Assembly (NCBI RefSeq): GCF_013282095.1
Contig: NZ_BLTJ01000002.1
Location: forward strand, 307,960-371,959
Length of the DNA: 64,000 bases
Source of the DNA: Enterocloster alcoholdehydrogenati
GTDB lineage: Bacteria > Bacillota > Clostridia > Lachnospirales > Lachnospiraceae
Reading direction: 5' to 3'
The translations under genes and the position numbers were made by a program. The notes under the pieces were generated by a model. That model did not search any database and was not told the origin of the DNA. It saw only the letters and a list, made by a program, of their open reading frames with translations. This document shows, in pieces, positions 54,001 through 61,757 of the stretch; positions within the stretch are counted from its first letter, which is position 1; the number at the start of each line of letters is the position of its first letter.

Positions 54001-55983
54001 CTAGTCCATCTCCAACAGCATTTTTTTAATCTCCACCATCCGGTCACGCAGTCTGGCTGCCTCCTCAAAGTTCAACTCTGCCGCCGCCTGACGCATCTTC
54101 TTTTCCAGTTCCTTTGCCAGTTTCTTAAGCTCCTTCTCATCCATGGACTCTGGATCCTTCACATCAGAAGAATGGTCATTTTCTACTGCCTTTGAAATAG
54201 CAATCAGATCCCTTACCGCCTTTTTGATCGTGGTAGGAGTGATGCCATGAACCTCATTGTACTGCTGCTGGATCTGACGGCGGCGCCTCGTCTCCTCAAT
54301 AGCGGACCGCATGGAATCTGTAACAGTATCTGCATACATGATCACATGACCCTCGGAATTTCTGGCCGCACGGCCGATGGTCTGGATCAGAGACGTCTCT
54401 GAACGGAGAAATCCTTCCTTATCTGCATCCAAAATCGCTACTAAAGTAATCTCCGGTATATCCAGGCCCTCACGCAGCAGGTTTATGCCCACCAGCACGT
54501 CAAACACATCCAGACGCATATCGCGGATAATCTGTGCCCGCTCCAGGGTGTCGATATCAGAGTGGAGATATTTTACCCGTATTCCCACTTCGCGCATATA
54601 GTCCGTCAGATCCTCGGCCATCCGTTTTGTCAGGGTGGTAATCAGCACCTTATGGCGGCCCGCTACCTCCTTATTGACCTCTGAAATCAGGTCATCAATC
54701 TGCCCCTCCACCGGACGCACAAATATTTCCGGATCCAAAAGTCCCGTAGGCCGGATGATCTGCTCCACCCGCATCAGTTCATGCTCCTGTTCATATACCG
54801 AAGGAGTGGCTGAAACAAACATCATCTGATCGATCTTCCCCTCAAACTCCTGAAAATTCAAAGGCCGGTTATCCAGGGCTGAGGGCAGGCGGAATCCATA
54901 GTCCACCAGGGTCATTTTCCTGGAGCGATCTCCTGCGTACATTCCCCGTACCTGAGGAAGGGTAATATGAGACTCATCTACAATAATAAGGAAATCCTTC
55001 GGAAAATAGTCGATCAGCGTACAGGGCGGTTCTCCCGGCGCAGCGCCGGTTAAATGTCTGGAATAATTTTCAATGCCGGAGCAAAATCCCGTCTCCCGCA
55101 TCATTTCCACATCAAAATTTGTCCGTTCAGAAATCCGCTGTGCCTCTAAAAGCTTATCTTCGCTCTTAAAAAATGCGACCCGTTCCTTTAACTCCTCCAG
55201 AATATGCTCTGTAGCTTCCATCATTTTCTCCTTGGGAACTACATAATGGGAGGCCGGGAAAATGGCAATGTGACCCAACTGAGCCTTTACCTCTCCTGTA
55301 ACTGTATCAATCTCCATGATCCGGTCCACCTCATCCCCGAAAAATTCGATGCGAAAAGCCTCGGCGTCAGAATATGCGGGATAAATATCCAGCACATCTC
55401 CTTTTACCCGGAAACTGCCGCGTTTAAAGTCCATGTCGTTGCGGTCATACTGGATCTCAATCAATTTCCGAATCACGTCATCCCGGTCTTTCTCCATCCC
55501 CGGACGCAGAGAAATAACCATGTTCTGATAATCGATGGGACTTCCCAAACCGTAAATACAGGAAACCGATGCCACAATGATCACATCACTCCGCTCAGAC
55601 AAGGCCGCCGTGGCAGAATGACGCAGCTTATCAATCTCGTCGTTAATGGCGGAGTCTTTTTCAATATAGGTATCTGTAGAAGGGACATAGGCTTCGGGTT
55701 GGTAGTAGTCGTAGTAGGAAACAAAATATTCCACGGCATTCTCCGGGAAGAACTCCTTAAACTCACCGTAAAGCTGTGCGGCGAGAGTCTTGTTGTGGGC
55801 GATGATGAGGGTCGGCTTCTGCAACTGCTGGATTACATTGGCCATGGTAAATGTCTTGCCAGAGCCTGTAACTCCCAGTAAAGTCTGGCATTGATTGCCT
55901 TCCTTGAAGCCGTTTACGAGGGCTTCGATTGCCTGGGGCTGGTCGCCGGTGGGGCTGTATTCTGAGTGTAATTTGAACTCCAT
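54001..55983 (-). CDS. uvrB: Excinuclease ABC subunit UvrB
   Basis: UvrB verifies DNA damage and loads UvrC in nucleotide excision repair. The 660-residue protein shows Walker [15 protein letters not shown] and the beta-hairpin region [20 protein letters not shown]. The helicase motifs include [11 protein letters not shown] and the later [15 protein letters not shown] and [10 protein letters not shown]. The C-terminal UVR motif is [15 protein letters not shown]. An AAGGAGG site precedes the ATG. uvrA is not in the window. The upstream 285 bp hold the repeat block that borders the recombinase genes. Confidence 0.98.
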   Translation of the reverse strand: MEFKLHSEYSPTGDQPQAIEALVNGFKEGNQCQTLLGVTGSGKTFTMANVIQQLQKPTLIIAHNKTLAAQLYGEFKEFFPENAVEYFVSYYDYYQPEAYVPSTDTYIEKDSAINDEIDKLRHSATAALSERSDVIIVASVSCIYGLGSPIDYQNMVISLRPGMEKDRDDVIRKLIEIQYDRNDMDFKRGSFRVKGDVLDIYPAYSDAEAFRIEFFGDEVDRIMEIDTVTGEVKAQLGHIAIFPASHYVVPKEKMMEATEHILEELKERVAFFKSEDKLLEAQRISERTNFDVEMMRETGFCSGIENYSRHLTGAAPGEPPCTLIDYFPKDFLIIVDESHITLPQVRGMYAGDRSRKMTLVDYGFRLPSALDNRPLNFQEFEGKIDQMMFVSATPSVYEQEHELMRVEQIIRPTGLLDPEIFVRPVEGQIDDLISEVNKEVAGRHKVLITTLTKRMAEDLTDYMREVGIRVKYLHSDIDTLERAQIIRDMRLDVFDVLVGINLLREGLDIPEITLVAILDADKEGFLRSETSLIQTIGRAARNSEGHVIMYADTVTDSMRSAIEETRRRRQIQQQYNEVHGITPTTIKKAVRDLIAISKAVENDHSSDVKDPESMDEKELKKLAKELEKKMRQAAAELNFEEAARLRDRMVEIKKMLLEMD

Positions 55984-56014
55984 AATGTGTTTTTACCTCC
56001 TTAGTGACCACTGA

Positions 56015-56097
56015 AAAAGTTCGTCTATTAGGCAGAAATTCGTAAAATAGAGTAGTTTCAGCCTGCCTAATAGTCGAACTTTTGCTATTTTACGAAT
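56015..56097. repeat. Interleaved inverted repeats A-B-A'-B' between uvrB and the recombinases
   Basis: A (56015-56034) and A' (56064-56083) are 20-bp inverted copies with one mismatch. B (56038-56050) and B' (56085-56097) are 13-bp perfect inverted copies. They alternate A-B-A'-B', so the two hairpins are mutually exclusive or form a pseudoknot. On the minus strand the A hairpin ends in five T and could terminate recombinase transcription before uvrB. It may also be a recombination site. Confidence 0.75.
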
Positions 56098-56099
56098 GA

Positions 56100-56180
56100 A
56101 AGTCACTAAAACCTCTTTTTCAGGACGCCGCAACACTAGATAAAACCTAGCGGAATTGGCATTTCTAAAAGTCACTAAAA
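56100..56180. repeat. 12-bp direct repeat pair near the recombinase genes
   Basis: AAGTCACTAAAA occurs at 56100-56111 and 56169-56180. A related inverted element (TTAGTGAC) lies at 56001-56008. Short direct repeats beside tyrosine recombinase genes can be arm-type or attachment sites; unproven. Confidence 0.5.
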
Positions 56181-56198
56181 ATTATAACATGAACCAGT

Positions 56199-56258
56199 AG
56201 AAATGTATAGCCATAAGATAGAACGCGCGTTCTTTTCTTATGGCTATGTTACATTTCT
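56199..56258. repeat. Long hairpin with a central 14-bp palindrome, just past the first recombinase gene
   Basis: The arms are 56199-56217 and 56237-56258: TAGCCATAAG/CTTATGGCTA plus AGAAATGT/ACATTTCT, with a small internal loop. They enclose the perfect palindrome AGAACGCGCGTTCT (56220-56233). No T run follows, so it is more like a protein-binding or element-end structure than a simple terminator. Confidence 0.6.
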
Positions 56259-56268
56259 CTATTCCATA

Positions 56269-57555
56269 TTATATAAGGTAATCTTCTGCTGAAATTACCA
56301 CATCTATACACTCAGATATAAATGTTTTTTCTTCCTTGGAATCTGGTAAAACTTCATCAATGAACGGCTGGATTTCATCTACGCAGTCAGCAATGATTTC
56401 CCGTTTATCCCCATAAACATCCATGGTGATTAATTCCTTGGCATGGCCCATCAGCTTGGAGACTGCTTTTGGATTAAAATTATTCTTCAACAGAAGCGTA
56501 CAAAATGTGCTCCGCAGGTCATGCCAACGAATATCAGGCAATTCATTTTCCTGTAAAATCTGTTTATAATATTTCCAATGGAAATCCTTACTCCTCGGTT
56601 TCCCATAATTAGAACAGCATATATAACCTGCATCTAAAAACTGGCTTTTTCTCCGACTTCGGTTCTTCTCATACACTTTCCGCTCCTCTAAAATTGCCTC
56701 AAACACATAATCCGGTATGGGCAGCGTGCGGTAGCTGGACGGAGTTTTCAATCCTACTTCCTGCTTCGTATAAGTATCAGGCGCAAAATCCTCTTTCCTT
56801 GAATTGAGTTTCTTTCCGAGCTGCCGCTCTACTCTCAATGTCCGGTTGATATAATCCACGTCTGAATACTTTACTCCATTGATTTCTCTCCGCCTCAAAC
56901 CCATCAGCACATTAAACAGTACCTGCATATGGATGTGAGTCCCTTTGCTGGCTTCCAGCAGAGTCAGAATCTGTTCCATGTTCATGGTTTTCTTCGTGTC
57001 AATGGTTCTGGTATGATACTGCTGTCTTTTCACCTTTTTCGGAAGTCCGATTCCCTGTGCCGGGCTGTCTGAAATAATTTTCTTATCTACGGCATACCGC
57101 ATAGAAACATTCATTACAGTTTTCACCAGCTTTGCCACAGAAACTGAGTATTCTGTCTTTTCATTATAAAGTTTCTGAATATCTCCCCGGTTCAATTCCG
57201 ACATTTTTTTGCTTCCCAGAATGGGAACTACGTGGTTACGGACATTGGATTCAAAGGTGTCATAAGTTTCACTGCTGCCCACACGATTCCGTATATCTTC
57301 TTCCAGCCAAAAATACAGGAAATCTTTCACCCGGACATTGGTATAAACGATATATTTTCCGGAATGTAACTCCCCCACGGTTTTATCTCTGACGGCATTA
57401 GCCTCCTTTTCCGTTTCAAACCCTGCTTTCTGTTGCTGACGGCTGGAACCATCCATATACTTTAAAATGACACGATAACCGTATTTGCCTTTCAGGGGCA
57501 TGACATTGGTTACTTCCCATTCCACATATTGCTGTAAGGTCAAATCCAATTTCAT
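56269..57555 (-). CDS. Tyrosine site-specific recombinase (integrase), downstream copy
   Basis: The 428-residue integrase has an N-terminal arm-binding region, a SAM-like core-binding domain (about residues 75-165) and a catalytic domain with all expected residues. These are Arg in MGLRRREINGVKYSDVDY, His-x-x-Arg in WHDLRSTFCTLLL, His in LMGHAKE and the nucleophile Tyr in TMDVYGD. It starts 2 bp after the stop of the upstream recombinase gene behind GAGGTGG, so the two are translated together. Its closest structural class is integrative-element and phage integrases. Confidence 0.9.
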   Translation of the reverse strand: MKLDLTLQQYVEWEVTNVMPLKGKYGYRVILKYMDGSSRQQQKAGFETEKEANAVRDKTVGELHSGKYIVYTNVRVKDFLYFWLEEDIRNRVGSSETYDTFESNVRNHVVPILGSKKMSELNRGDIQKLYNEKTEYSVSVAKLVKTVMNVSMRYAVDKKIISDSPAQGIGLPKKVKRQQYHTRTIDTKKTMNMEQILTLLEASKGTHIHMQVLFNVLMGLRRREINGVKYSDVDYINRTLRVERQLGKKLNSRKEDFAPDTYTKQEVGLKTPSSYRTLPIPDYVFEAILEERKVYEKNRSRRKSQFLDAGYICCSNYGKPRSKDFHWKYYKQILQENELPDIRWHDLRSTFCTLLLKNNFNPKAVSKLMGHAKELITMDVYGDKREIIADCVDEIQPFIDEVLPDSKEEKTFISECIDVVISAEDYLI

Positions 57556-57556
57556 A

Positions 57557-58756
57557 TCAGGCCACCTCGTCTGTATCTACCGGGACAAATGCCTGGTTCA
57601 TAAATGCAAGGATATTTTCATTCTCGTCCATAACATCACAGTAATACTCAAAGGTGGTATGTACAGATCCATGTCCCAATAGAGCTGATATTTTAATCAA
57701 AGGCACTCCCATTTCAATCAGAATCGTCGCATACATATGGCGAAGTCCATGAACCGTCACATGGGGCAGCCCGTTTCTGCTACAAAGTTTTGTAAGCGCT
57801 ATATTCATTGCCGTCAGACTATGCAGTCTGCCATTCTCCTGACAGCTGATATAATCCCTGTCCAGGTATTTACTCTCCTGCTTTTCCTTATTCAGCTGGA
57901 TCACTTTTCTCCGCTTCTCCAGTTCCCGGATTACAATCTCCGGCACCCTCAGCGTCCGGAAGCTGTTTTCTGTTTTAGGATCCCGTTCCACCAAGCCATA
58001 CTCCTCAATTCTGCTTCCGTTTCCTTTGCTAATCTTCGGGTCAGACGCAATCTGTCGGTTAATAAAAACGGTCCGCTGCTCAATATCAAAATCACTAAAT
58101 TTCAATCCCAATATCTCACCCTTACGAAGCCCACAAAATAGTCCTAACAACACTTCTAAATACCAGTTGCTCTCCTGTGCCGCTTTCAGTAGTATCTTAA
58201 TTTTTTCCTTTCCAAGAATGATGATTTTGGGTTTCTGACGCTTGTAAGGCCTGGTCCCCGTCACTGGATTATGCTTCACATATCCCTCAATCAAGGCTTC
58301 CTTAAAGGCAAGATTAAGCATTTCCCGTCCTTTATTTCCTGCGGATGGACTGATCTTAGCCACTTTCTCCAACAATCCATCAAGATAATCGGAATTTACA
58401 TATTTCACTTTGATGTCATAGTCCATCTGCGGTAAAAGCAGGTTATAGATTGCATAGGCTCCTACCATTCTTGTAGTAGATTCCACTCTTCTTGAAAATA
58501 CTTCCTCAAACCAGTAGATTAAGTAATCTTTCAACATGACCTCCGTATTTACCTGATGCGCCAGCTGATAGACCCGATATGCCTCTTTAAATTCTGCTTC
58601 ATGCTTATCATAGCTTTTATCTGCTTCCTTACTGGTGGCAAATCCGCCCTTCTTGCTATAGCTGACTGAGCCATCTTCCTTCAGCGTCTTGGTGCGGTGA
58701 TACCATGAGCCATTTTCAAAAAAGGATTTACTTTTCTTTGGATTTTCTTTCTTCAA
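57557..58756 (-). CDS. Tyrosine site-specific recombinase (integrase), upstream copy
   Basis: The 399-residue integrase is distinct from, but similar in layout to, the next gene. Catalytic residues are Arg in CGLRKGEILGLKFSDFD, His-x-x-Arg-His in VHGLRHMYATILIEMG, His in LLGHGSVHTT, and Tyr in TFEYYCDVMDEN. The frame starts with TTG at 58756 behind GGAAGG; an overlapping ATG is out of frame. It is preceded by an excisionase-like HTH gene. Two complete recombinases side by side are unusual for a simple integrative element. Confidence 0.9.
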   Translation of the reverse strand: MKKENPKKSKSFFENGSWYHRTKTLKEDGSVSYSKKGGFATSKEADKSYDKHEAEFKEAYRVYQLAHQVNTEVMLKDYLIYWFEEVFSRRVESTTRMVGAYAIYNLLLPQMDYDIKVKYVNSDYLDGLLEKVAKISPSAGNKGREMLNLAFKEALIEGYVKHNPVTGTRPYKRQKPKIIILGKEKIKILLKAAQESNWYLEVLLGLFCGLRKGEILGLKFSDFDIEQRTVFINRQIASDPKISKGNGSRIEEYGLVERDPKTENSFRTLRVPEIVIRELEKRRKVIQLNKEKQESKYLDRDYISCQENGRLHSLTAMNIALTKLCSRNGLPHVTVHGLRHMYATILIEMGVPLIKISALLGHGSVHTTFEYYCDVMDENENILAFMNQAFVPVDTDEVA

Positions 58757-58770
58757 TCATTTCACCTTCC

Positions 58771-58974
58771 TTAACTGATTCCATTCAGCCAGTTGTCAAA
58801 AGATTGCTTGGGTACCCTGAAAAGCTTTCCAATCTTTATAACCCGGAACGGCTCCTGCTTCTGATATACCTCTTCCAAATAGGTATATACTTTGCTTCTT
58901 CCAATTCCAAGCAGTGTCTGAATTTCTTCTGCACTATATACTTTTGTTTCATTTCCTAGAGTCTCTATGGCCAG
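58771..58974 (-). CDS. Excisionase-like helix-turn-helix protein, start uncertain
   Basis: The frame ending at TAA 58773-58771 encodes KVYSAEEIQTLLGIGRSKVY, then FRVIKIGKLFRVPKQSFDNW and a short tail. That is the layout of small excisionase/HTH_17 proteins that direct integrases. No ATG, GTG or TTG is found in frame: the frame stays open upstream past a GAAAGGAGG site, where CTG or ATA would be the only starts. It is either expressed from a rare start or 5'-truncated by a frameshift. It sits 14 bp upstream of the recombinase pair. Confidence 0.6.
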   Translation of the reverse strand: MAIETLGNETKVYSAEEIQTLLGIGRSKVYTYLEEVYQKQEPFRVIKIGKLFRVPKQSFDNWLNGIS

Positions 58975-59048
58975 CTGCCTCCTTTCCGCCCACAGGCATT
59001 TGGGGAGGTGCTGTATGGCCTTATGATACCGCCAACGCTTCCTCCCGT

Positions 59049-59204
59049 CTACGATGCCAACTTTTCAGCAGCATCCTTGACATTTTCAAAATGGCTGTTC
59101 TCAGCTTCTTTTGAAACATACAACAAAACATCTCTATTTTCAGCCAAATCTCCTCTTGTATGTTCCAAAAAAACAGCTGTACCAGATGTCTGACTTACAT
59201 TACA
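59049..59204 (-). pseudogene. Decayed reading frame upstream of the excisionase-like gene
   Basis: The minus frame closed by TGA upstream and TAG at 59051-59049 has protein-like composition (TRGDLAENRDVLLYVSKEAE and NVKDAAEKLAS) but no start codon in the open part. The adjacent frame, open from just after 59070 down into the excisionase-like gene, is also protein-like (GRKRWRYHKAIQHLPKCLWA). Together they suggest one or two small element genes broken by frameshifts. Family not recognised. Confidence 0.4.
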
Positions 59205-59302
59205 TCATAAAATCGGCACAGCTGTTCTTTGAAAATGCTTTTATTCTATTTGCCACGCATCCCGAATGAGGGAATATTACAGGCCGCTGTCGGCACAGCT
59301 GT
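59173..59302. repeat. Three ACAGCTGT octamers, two within 13-bp direct repeats
   Basis: The palindrome ACAGCTGT occurs at 59173-59180, 59218-59225 and 59295-59302. The last two are within the longer direct repeat TCGGCACAGCTGT (59213-59225, 59290-59302). They lie in a stretch without a clear gene (59205-59618). Possible binding sites of an element-encoded protein. Confidence 0.45.
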
Positions 59303-59618
59303 CATAACTCCGCAGCGTCGTTTTACTCGTGCGCCGCAGGGTTCCCCCTCTAGTCCGTGGGAGGTCGTGAGAAAGTATCATTATCCCCCACACTGTCATC
59401 GCAAACCGGATTGCCGCTCCGGGTCTAAGGTTTCCGTTCATCGCTCCGGCCGTCTGTCTTTACCACCTCCTTCAGACTGCCCTCATCACGCCGTACCTTA
59501 TGCTGCTCATCATGTGGGTTTCGTACCTGTAATATTGTATATTCAATTTTCAATGTTCCCGAAAATAACTAACGTTGCTTCATCACTTACGAAATATCCT
59601 GCGGTTTGGCACCCTGTT

Positions 59619-60113
59619 TTACAGCTTTTTCAAAAATTTTTTAATCTTTTTTCTGGCTGCCAAAAGGCTCTTGGAAATGTTCTGATGGCTTACTCCTTCT
59701 GCAACAGCAATCTGCTCCACAGACATTCCCTCTGCATGGTGAAGCCAGAAACGCCGGAACTGAGTTCGTGTCAGCGCCTGCCGGATTCCTGCAATCTGCC
59801 GCTCCGCCTGTTCGGCCCTGAGCATTTCCTGCTCCATCCGCTCCAATTCTTCAAAGAACCGTTCCTCTGCCGATACAACCGGATTGATCGCATCCGCTGC
59901 TTCTTCCCATGGGATTCCGTAATCATAAAATTTCCGCATCACCTTTTCTGCTTCCTGATAGTCCTTGTCTGACCATTCCTTCCACTTCTGAAATTCTTCC
60001 TCACTGGAAAAATCCTCTCTCGTCAGCCGGATATAGGTGCCTGTTACACTTTTACATACGATTGAATCTGCTTCTCTCTTATTGATAAAATAATCATTTT
60101 TCTTATCAAACAT
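59619..60113 (-). CDS. Sigma-70 region 4-like element protein
   Basis: The protein has 164 residues from ATG 60113, which has a TGGAGGAAA ribosome-binding site. An N-terminal segment (RLTREDFSSEEEFQKWKEWS) precedes a coiled region. The C-terminal HTH resembles sigma-70 region 4 (LTRTQFRRFWLHHAEGMSVE, then GVSHQNISKSL). Similar small sigma-like proteins are frequent in Tn916/Tn1549-like integrative elements near the excisionase and integrase. Role there is probably regulatory. Confidence 0.75.
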   Translation of the reverse strand: MFDKKNDYFINKREADSIVCKSVTGTYIRLTREDFSSEEEFQKWKEWSDKDYQEAEKVMRKFYDYGIPWEEAADAINPVVSAEERFFEELERMEQEMLRAEQAERQIAGIRQALTRTQFRRFWLHHAEGMSVEQIAVAEGVSHQNISKSLLAARKKIKKFLKKL

Positions 60114-60507
60114 CTGATTTCCTCCATTCGATTCATGAGTTGTTTCATAGGAACCGAATGGAGGTGGCGGCGAGCGTGCCTGGCAAAGCCTTTTGCCGTC
60201 CGTTCTAAAAATCAAAAAAATGCCAGGTAGCCCTATAAGCCATCTGACATTTCTCCATACTAATAAATATGATTGATAGATACCGCATTGTACGCTTAAT
60301 AGTGCGTATCCCTGCCCATGGATGAGCCGTTGATTCGGTGGGATTTTTTTAACAATTCACCAGGAATTGTACCTCCGGCCAACACATAAAAATATCCACT
60401 CATCACTGCCCCTCTCCCAGCAGCCATAAGTGGAACGTGGTTAGAAACCCTGTCATAGATGCCGTTTTTTTTAAGACACCCAGCAAGGTTCTTTATATCC
60501 CCTTACT

Positions 60508-60538
60508 ACGCAGTATCGTGCATATAATCACGCAGTAT
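60508..60538 (+). promoter_or_regulatory. Promoter with direct-repeat operator before the XRE gene
   Basis: The direct repeat ACGCAGTAT lies at 60508-60516 and 60530-60538, 22 bp (two helical turns) apart. It flanks a consensus TATAAT at 60523-60528. This is well placed for autorepression by the XRE protein. The rest of 60114-60507 shows only a small inverted repeat (60352-60370) and no gene I can support. Confidence 0.55.
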
Positions 60539-60592
60539 AGGGGAATGTAAAATACGAACACGCACGATAGAATATACTTGAGGTGAACGATA

Positions 60593-61150
60593 ATGCAGGA
60601 TCTATATTTATACGTGGGACAGCTTGTATATGAAGCAAGAAAAAAAGCAAAACTTACTCAGCAGCAATTAGCCGATCAAACCGGTATGGGACTGCGGCAT
60701 ATCCAAAATGTGGAAAACGGTCATGTCAATCCATCTTATGAAACTCTTTATTTCCTGATTCACCGGCTTGGTATCTCCGCTGAAACGCTGTTTCATCCGG
60801 ATATGTCCGATGAAGAAAAGGAAACACAGAATTTCCTTGGAAAATACTGGACCTGTACGAAAGAAGAACGGCAGGTCATGCTTCGCACTATGGAATGTAT
60901 GGCTGATGAATTTATCAAACAGCATGACAGACCAGTCAAACAAAAAAAAATCCAAATAAAACCGGCAGACGAAAATCCAAATGTCTGTCGGTTTTTCTGT
61001 GTCTCTTCTATTTTAAAATTCCCCAGCCCAATTCCATGGCAAAAGCGACCTAAAACCATCCTAATTTTGGAAAAAATAAGCAGCCAGGATTTTTTTGTTC
61101 CTAACTGCTCATTCTTCTTTTATAGGTTCTGCCGCGAAAACGTATCCTAA
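60593..61150 (+). CDS. XRE-family HTH regulator with a read-through C-terminal tail
   Basis: Residues 8-65 form a Cro/C1-type HTH (AKLTQQQLADQTGMGLRHIQ then PSYETLYFLIHRLGIS). The useful protein is about 120 residues. At codon 117 the frame meets nine consecutive A (60942-60950), then runs on through its own terminator hairpin (60961-60997) for 65 more residues of unlikely composition and into the convergent gene. With one A fewer the frame would stop at 60957-60959, just before that hairpin. So the annotated tail is probably the result of an indel or a sequencing error. The ribosome-binding site GAGGTGAA is good. Confidence 0.8.
   Translation: MQDLYLYVGQLVYEARKKAKLTQQQLADQTGMGLRHIQNVENGHVNPSYETLYFLIHRLGISAETLFHPDMSDEEKETQNFLGKYWTCTKEERQVMLRTMECMADEFIKQHDRPVKQKKIQIKPADENPNVCRFFCVSSILKFPSPIPWQKRPKTILILEKISSQDFFVPNCSFFFYRFCRENVS
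60961..60997 (+). terminator. Terminator expected for the XRE gene
   Basis: ACCGGCAGAC (60961-60970) pairs with GTCTGTCGGT (60983-60992) and is followed by T5. It lies inside the current reading frame of the XRE gene, supporting the idea that the frame originally ended before it. Confidence 0.75.
61072..61108 (-). terminator. Terminator of the winged-helix gene
   Basis: On the minus strand GCAGTTAGGA pairs with TCCTGGCTGC (10 bp with G-T pairs) followed by TTATTTTTT, right at the stop codon. Confidence 0.75.
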
Positions 61151-61540
61151 ATTGGAAACGGTCTGTATGTAGATGGGGTGATCTTTATCTGGCTCTATTT
61201 TCTGCCTGATTCTGCTGATGGTGTTGGATATGGCGGTCAGACAGCTTTCGCTATCTGAATGCCAAACGTTTTGGAAAATCTGTTCCTTGCTGCAAAGCCA
61301 GCCAGGGTGCTGAGCCAGAAAGACCAGGACGCCATATTCGTATTTTGATAATCTTACATTTACTCCGTCCCGCAGCACACGTCGTTGATCCAAGCGGATT
61401 TCTAAGCCCGGATAGCGGAGAATGGGGGATGTAAGGGGAAATTCACGCCACCCACCTGTGTCTTGCCATACCATCAGTGAATTTTCAAGAGAATCTCCGT
61501 TGTCGTCTGTTATCCGGGCGATGATTTCTATTCTTTTCAT
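61109..61540 (-). CDS. OmpR-type winged-helix protein without receiver domain
   Basis: The protein has 143 residues from ATG 61540. The first about 50 residues are not a receiver domain. The rest is a transcriptional-regulator C-terminal winged helix (VRLSKYEYGVLVFLAQHPGW, then ISNTISRIRQKIEPD and IQTVSNLGYVF). There is no phospho-acceptor Asp, so it is not a classical response regulator. Such truncated VanR-like proteins are common in clostridial integrative elements. The frame can extend to a TTG at 61561. Confidence 0.75.
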   Translation of the reverse strand: MKRIEIIARITDDNGDSLENSLMVWQDTGGWREFPLTSPILRYPGLEIRLDQRRVLRDGVNVRLSKYEYGVLVFLAQHPGWLCSKEQIFQNVWHSDSESCLTAISNTISRIRQKIEPDKDHPIYIQTVSNLGYVFAAEPIKEE

Positions 61541-61757
61541 TTCTAGCAATTCATCTCCCAATACTTTCTTTCAAGAATCATTTTTACAATTATTACATCT
61601 ATCGCTTATTTTACAAAATCACTCCACATTTCTACCAAAACAAATCATAGAGCTGATCGTCAAGACTGCTTTCTCCCCACGATAGAAAACAAGGACATGG
61701 TTGCTCATAGTATAAATCATTTCATTTTCAATCGTAATATTTATCGTCCTTTCATTC

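Noticed and set aside
59229..59972. 247-codon plus-strand frame over the sigma-like gene
   Set aside because: Its second half is the antisense shadow of the sigma-like gene and its first half has no family resemblance or ribosome-binding site.
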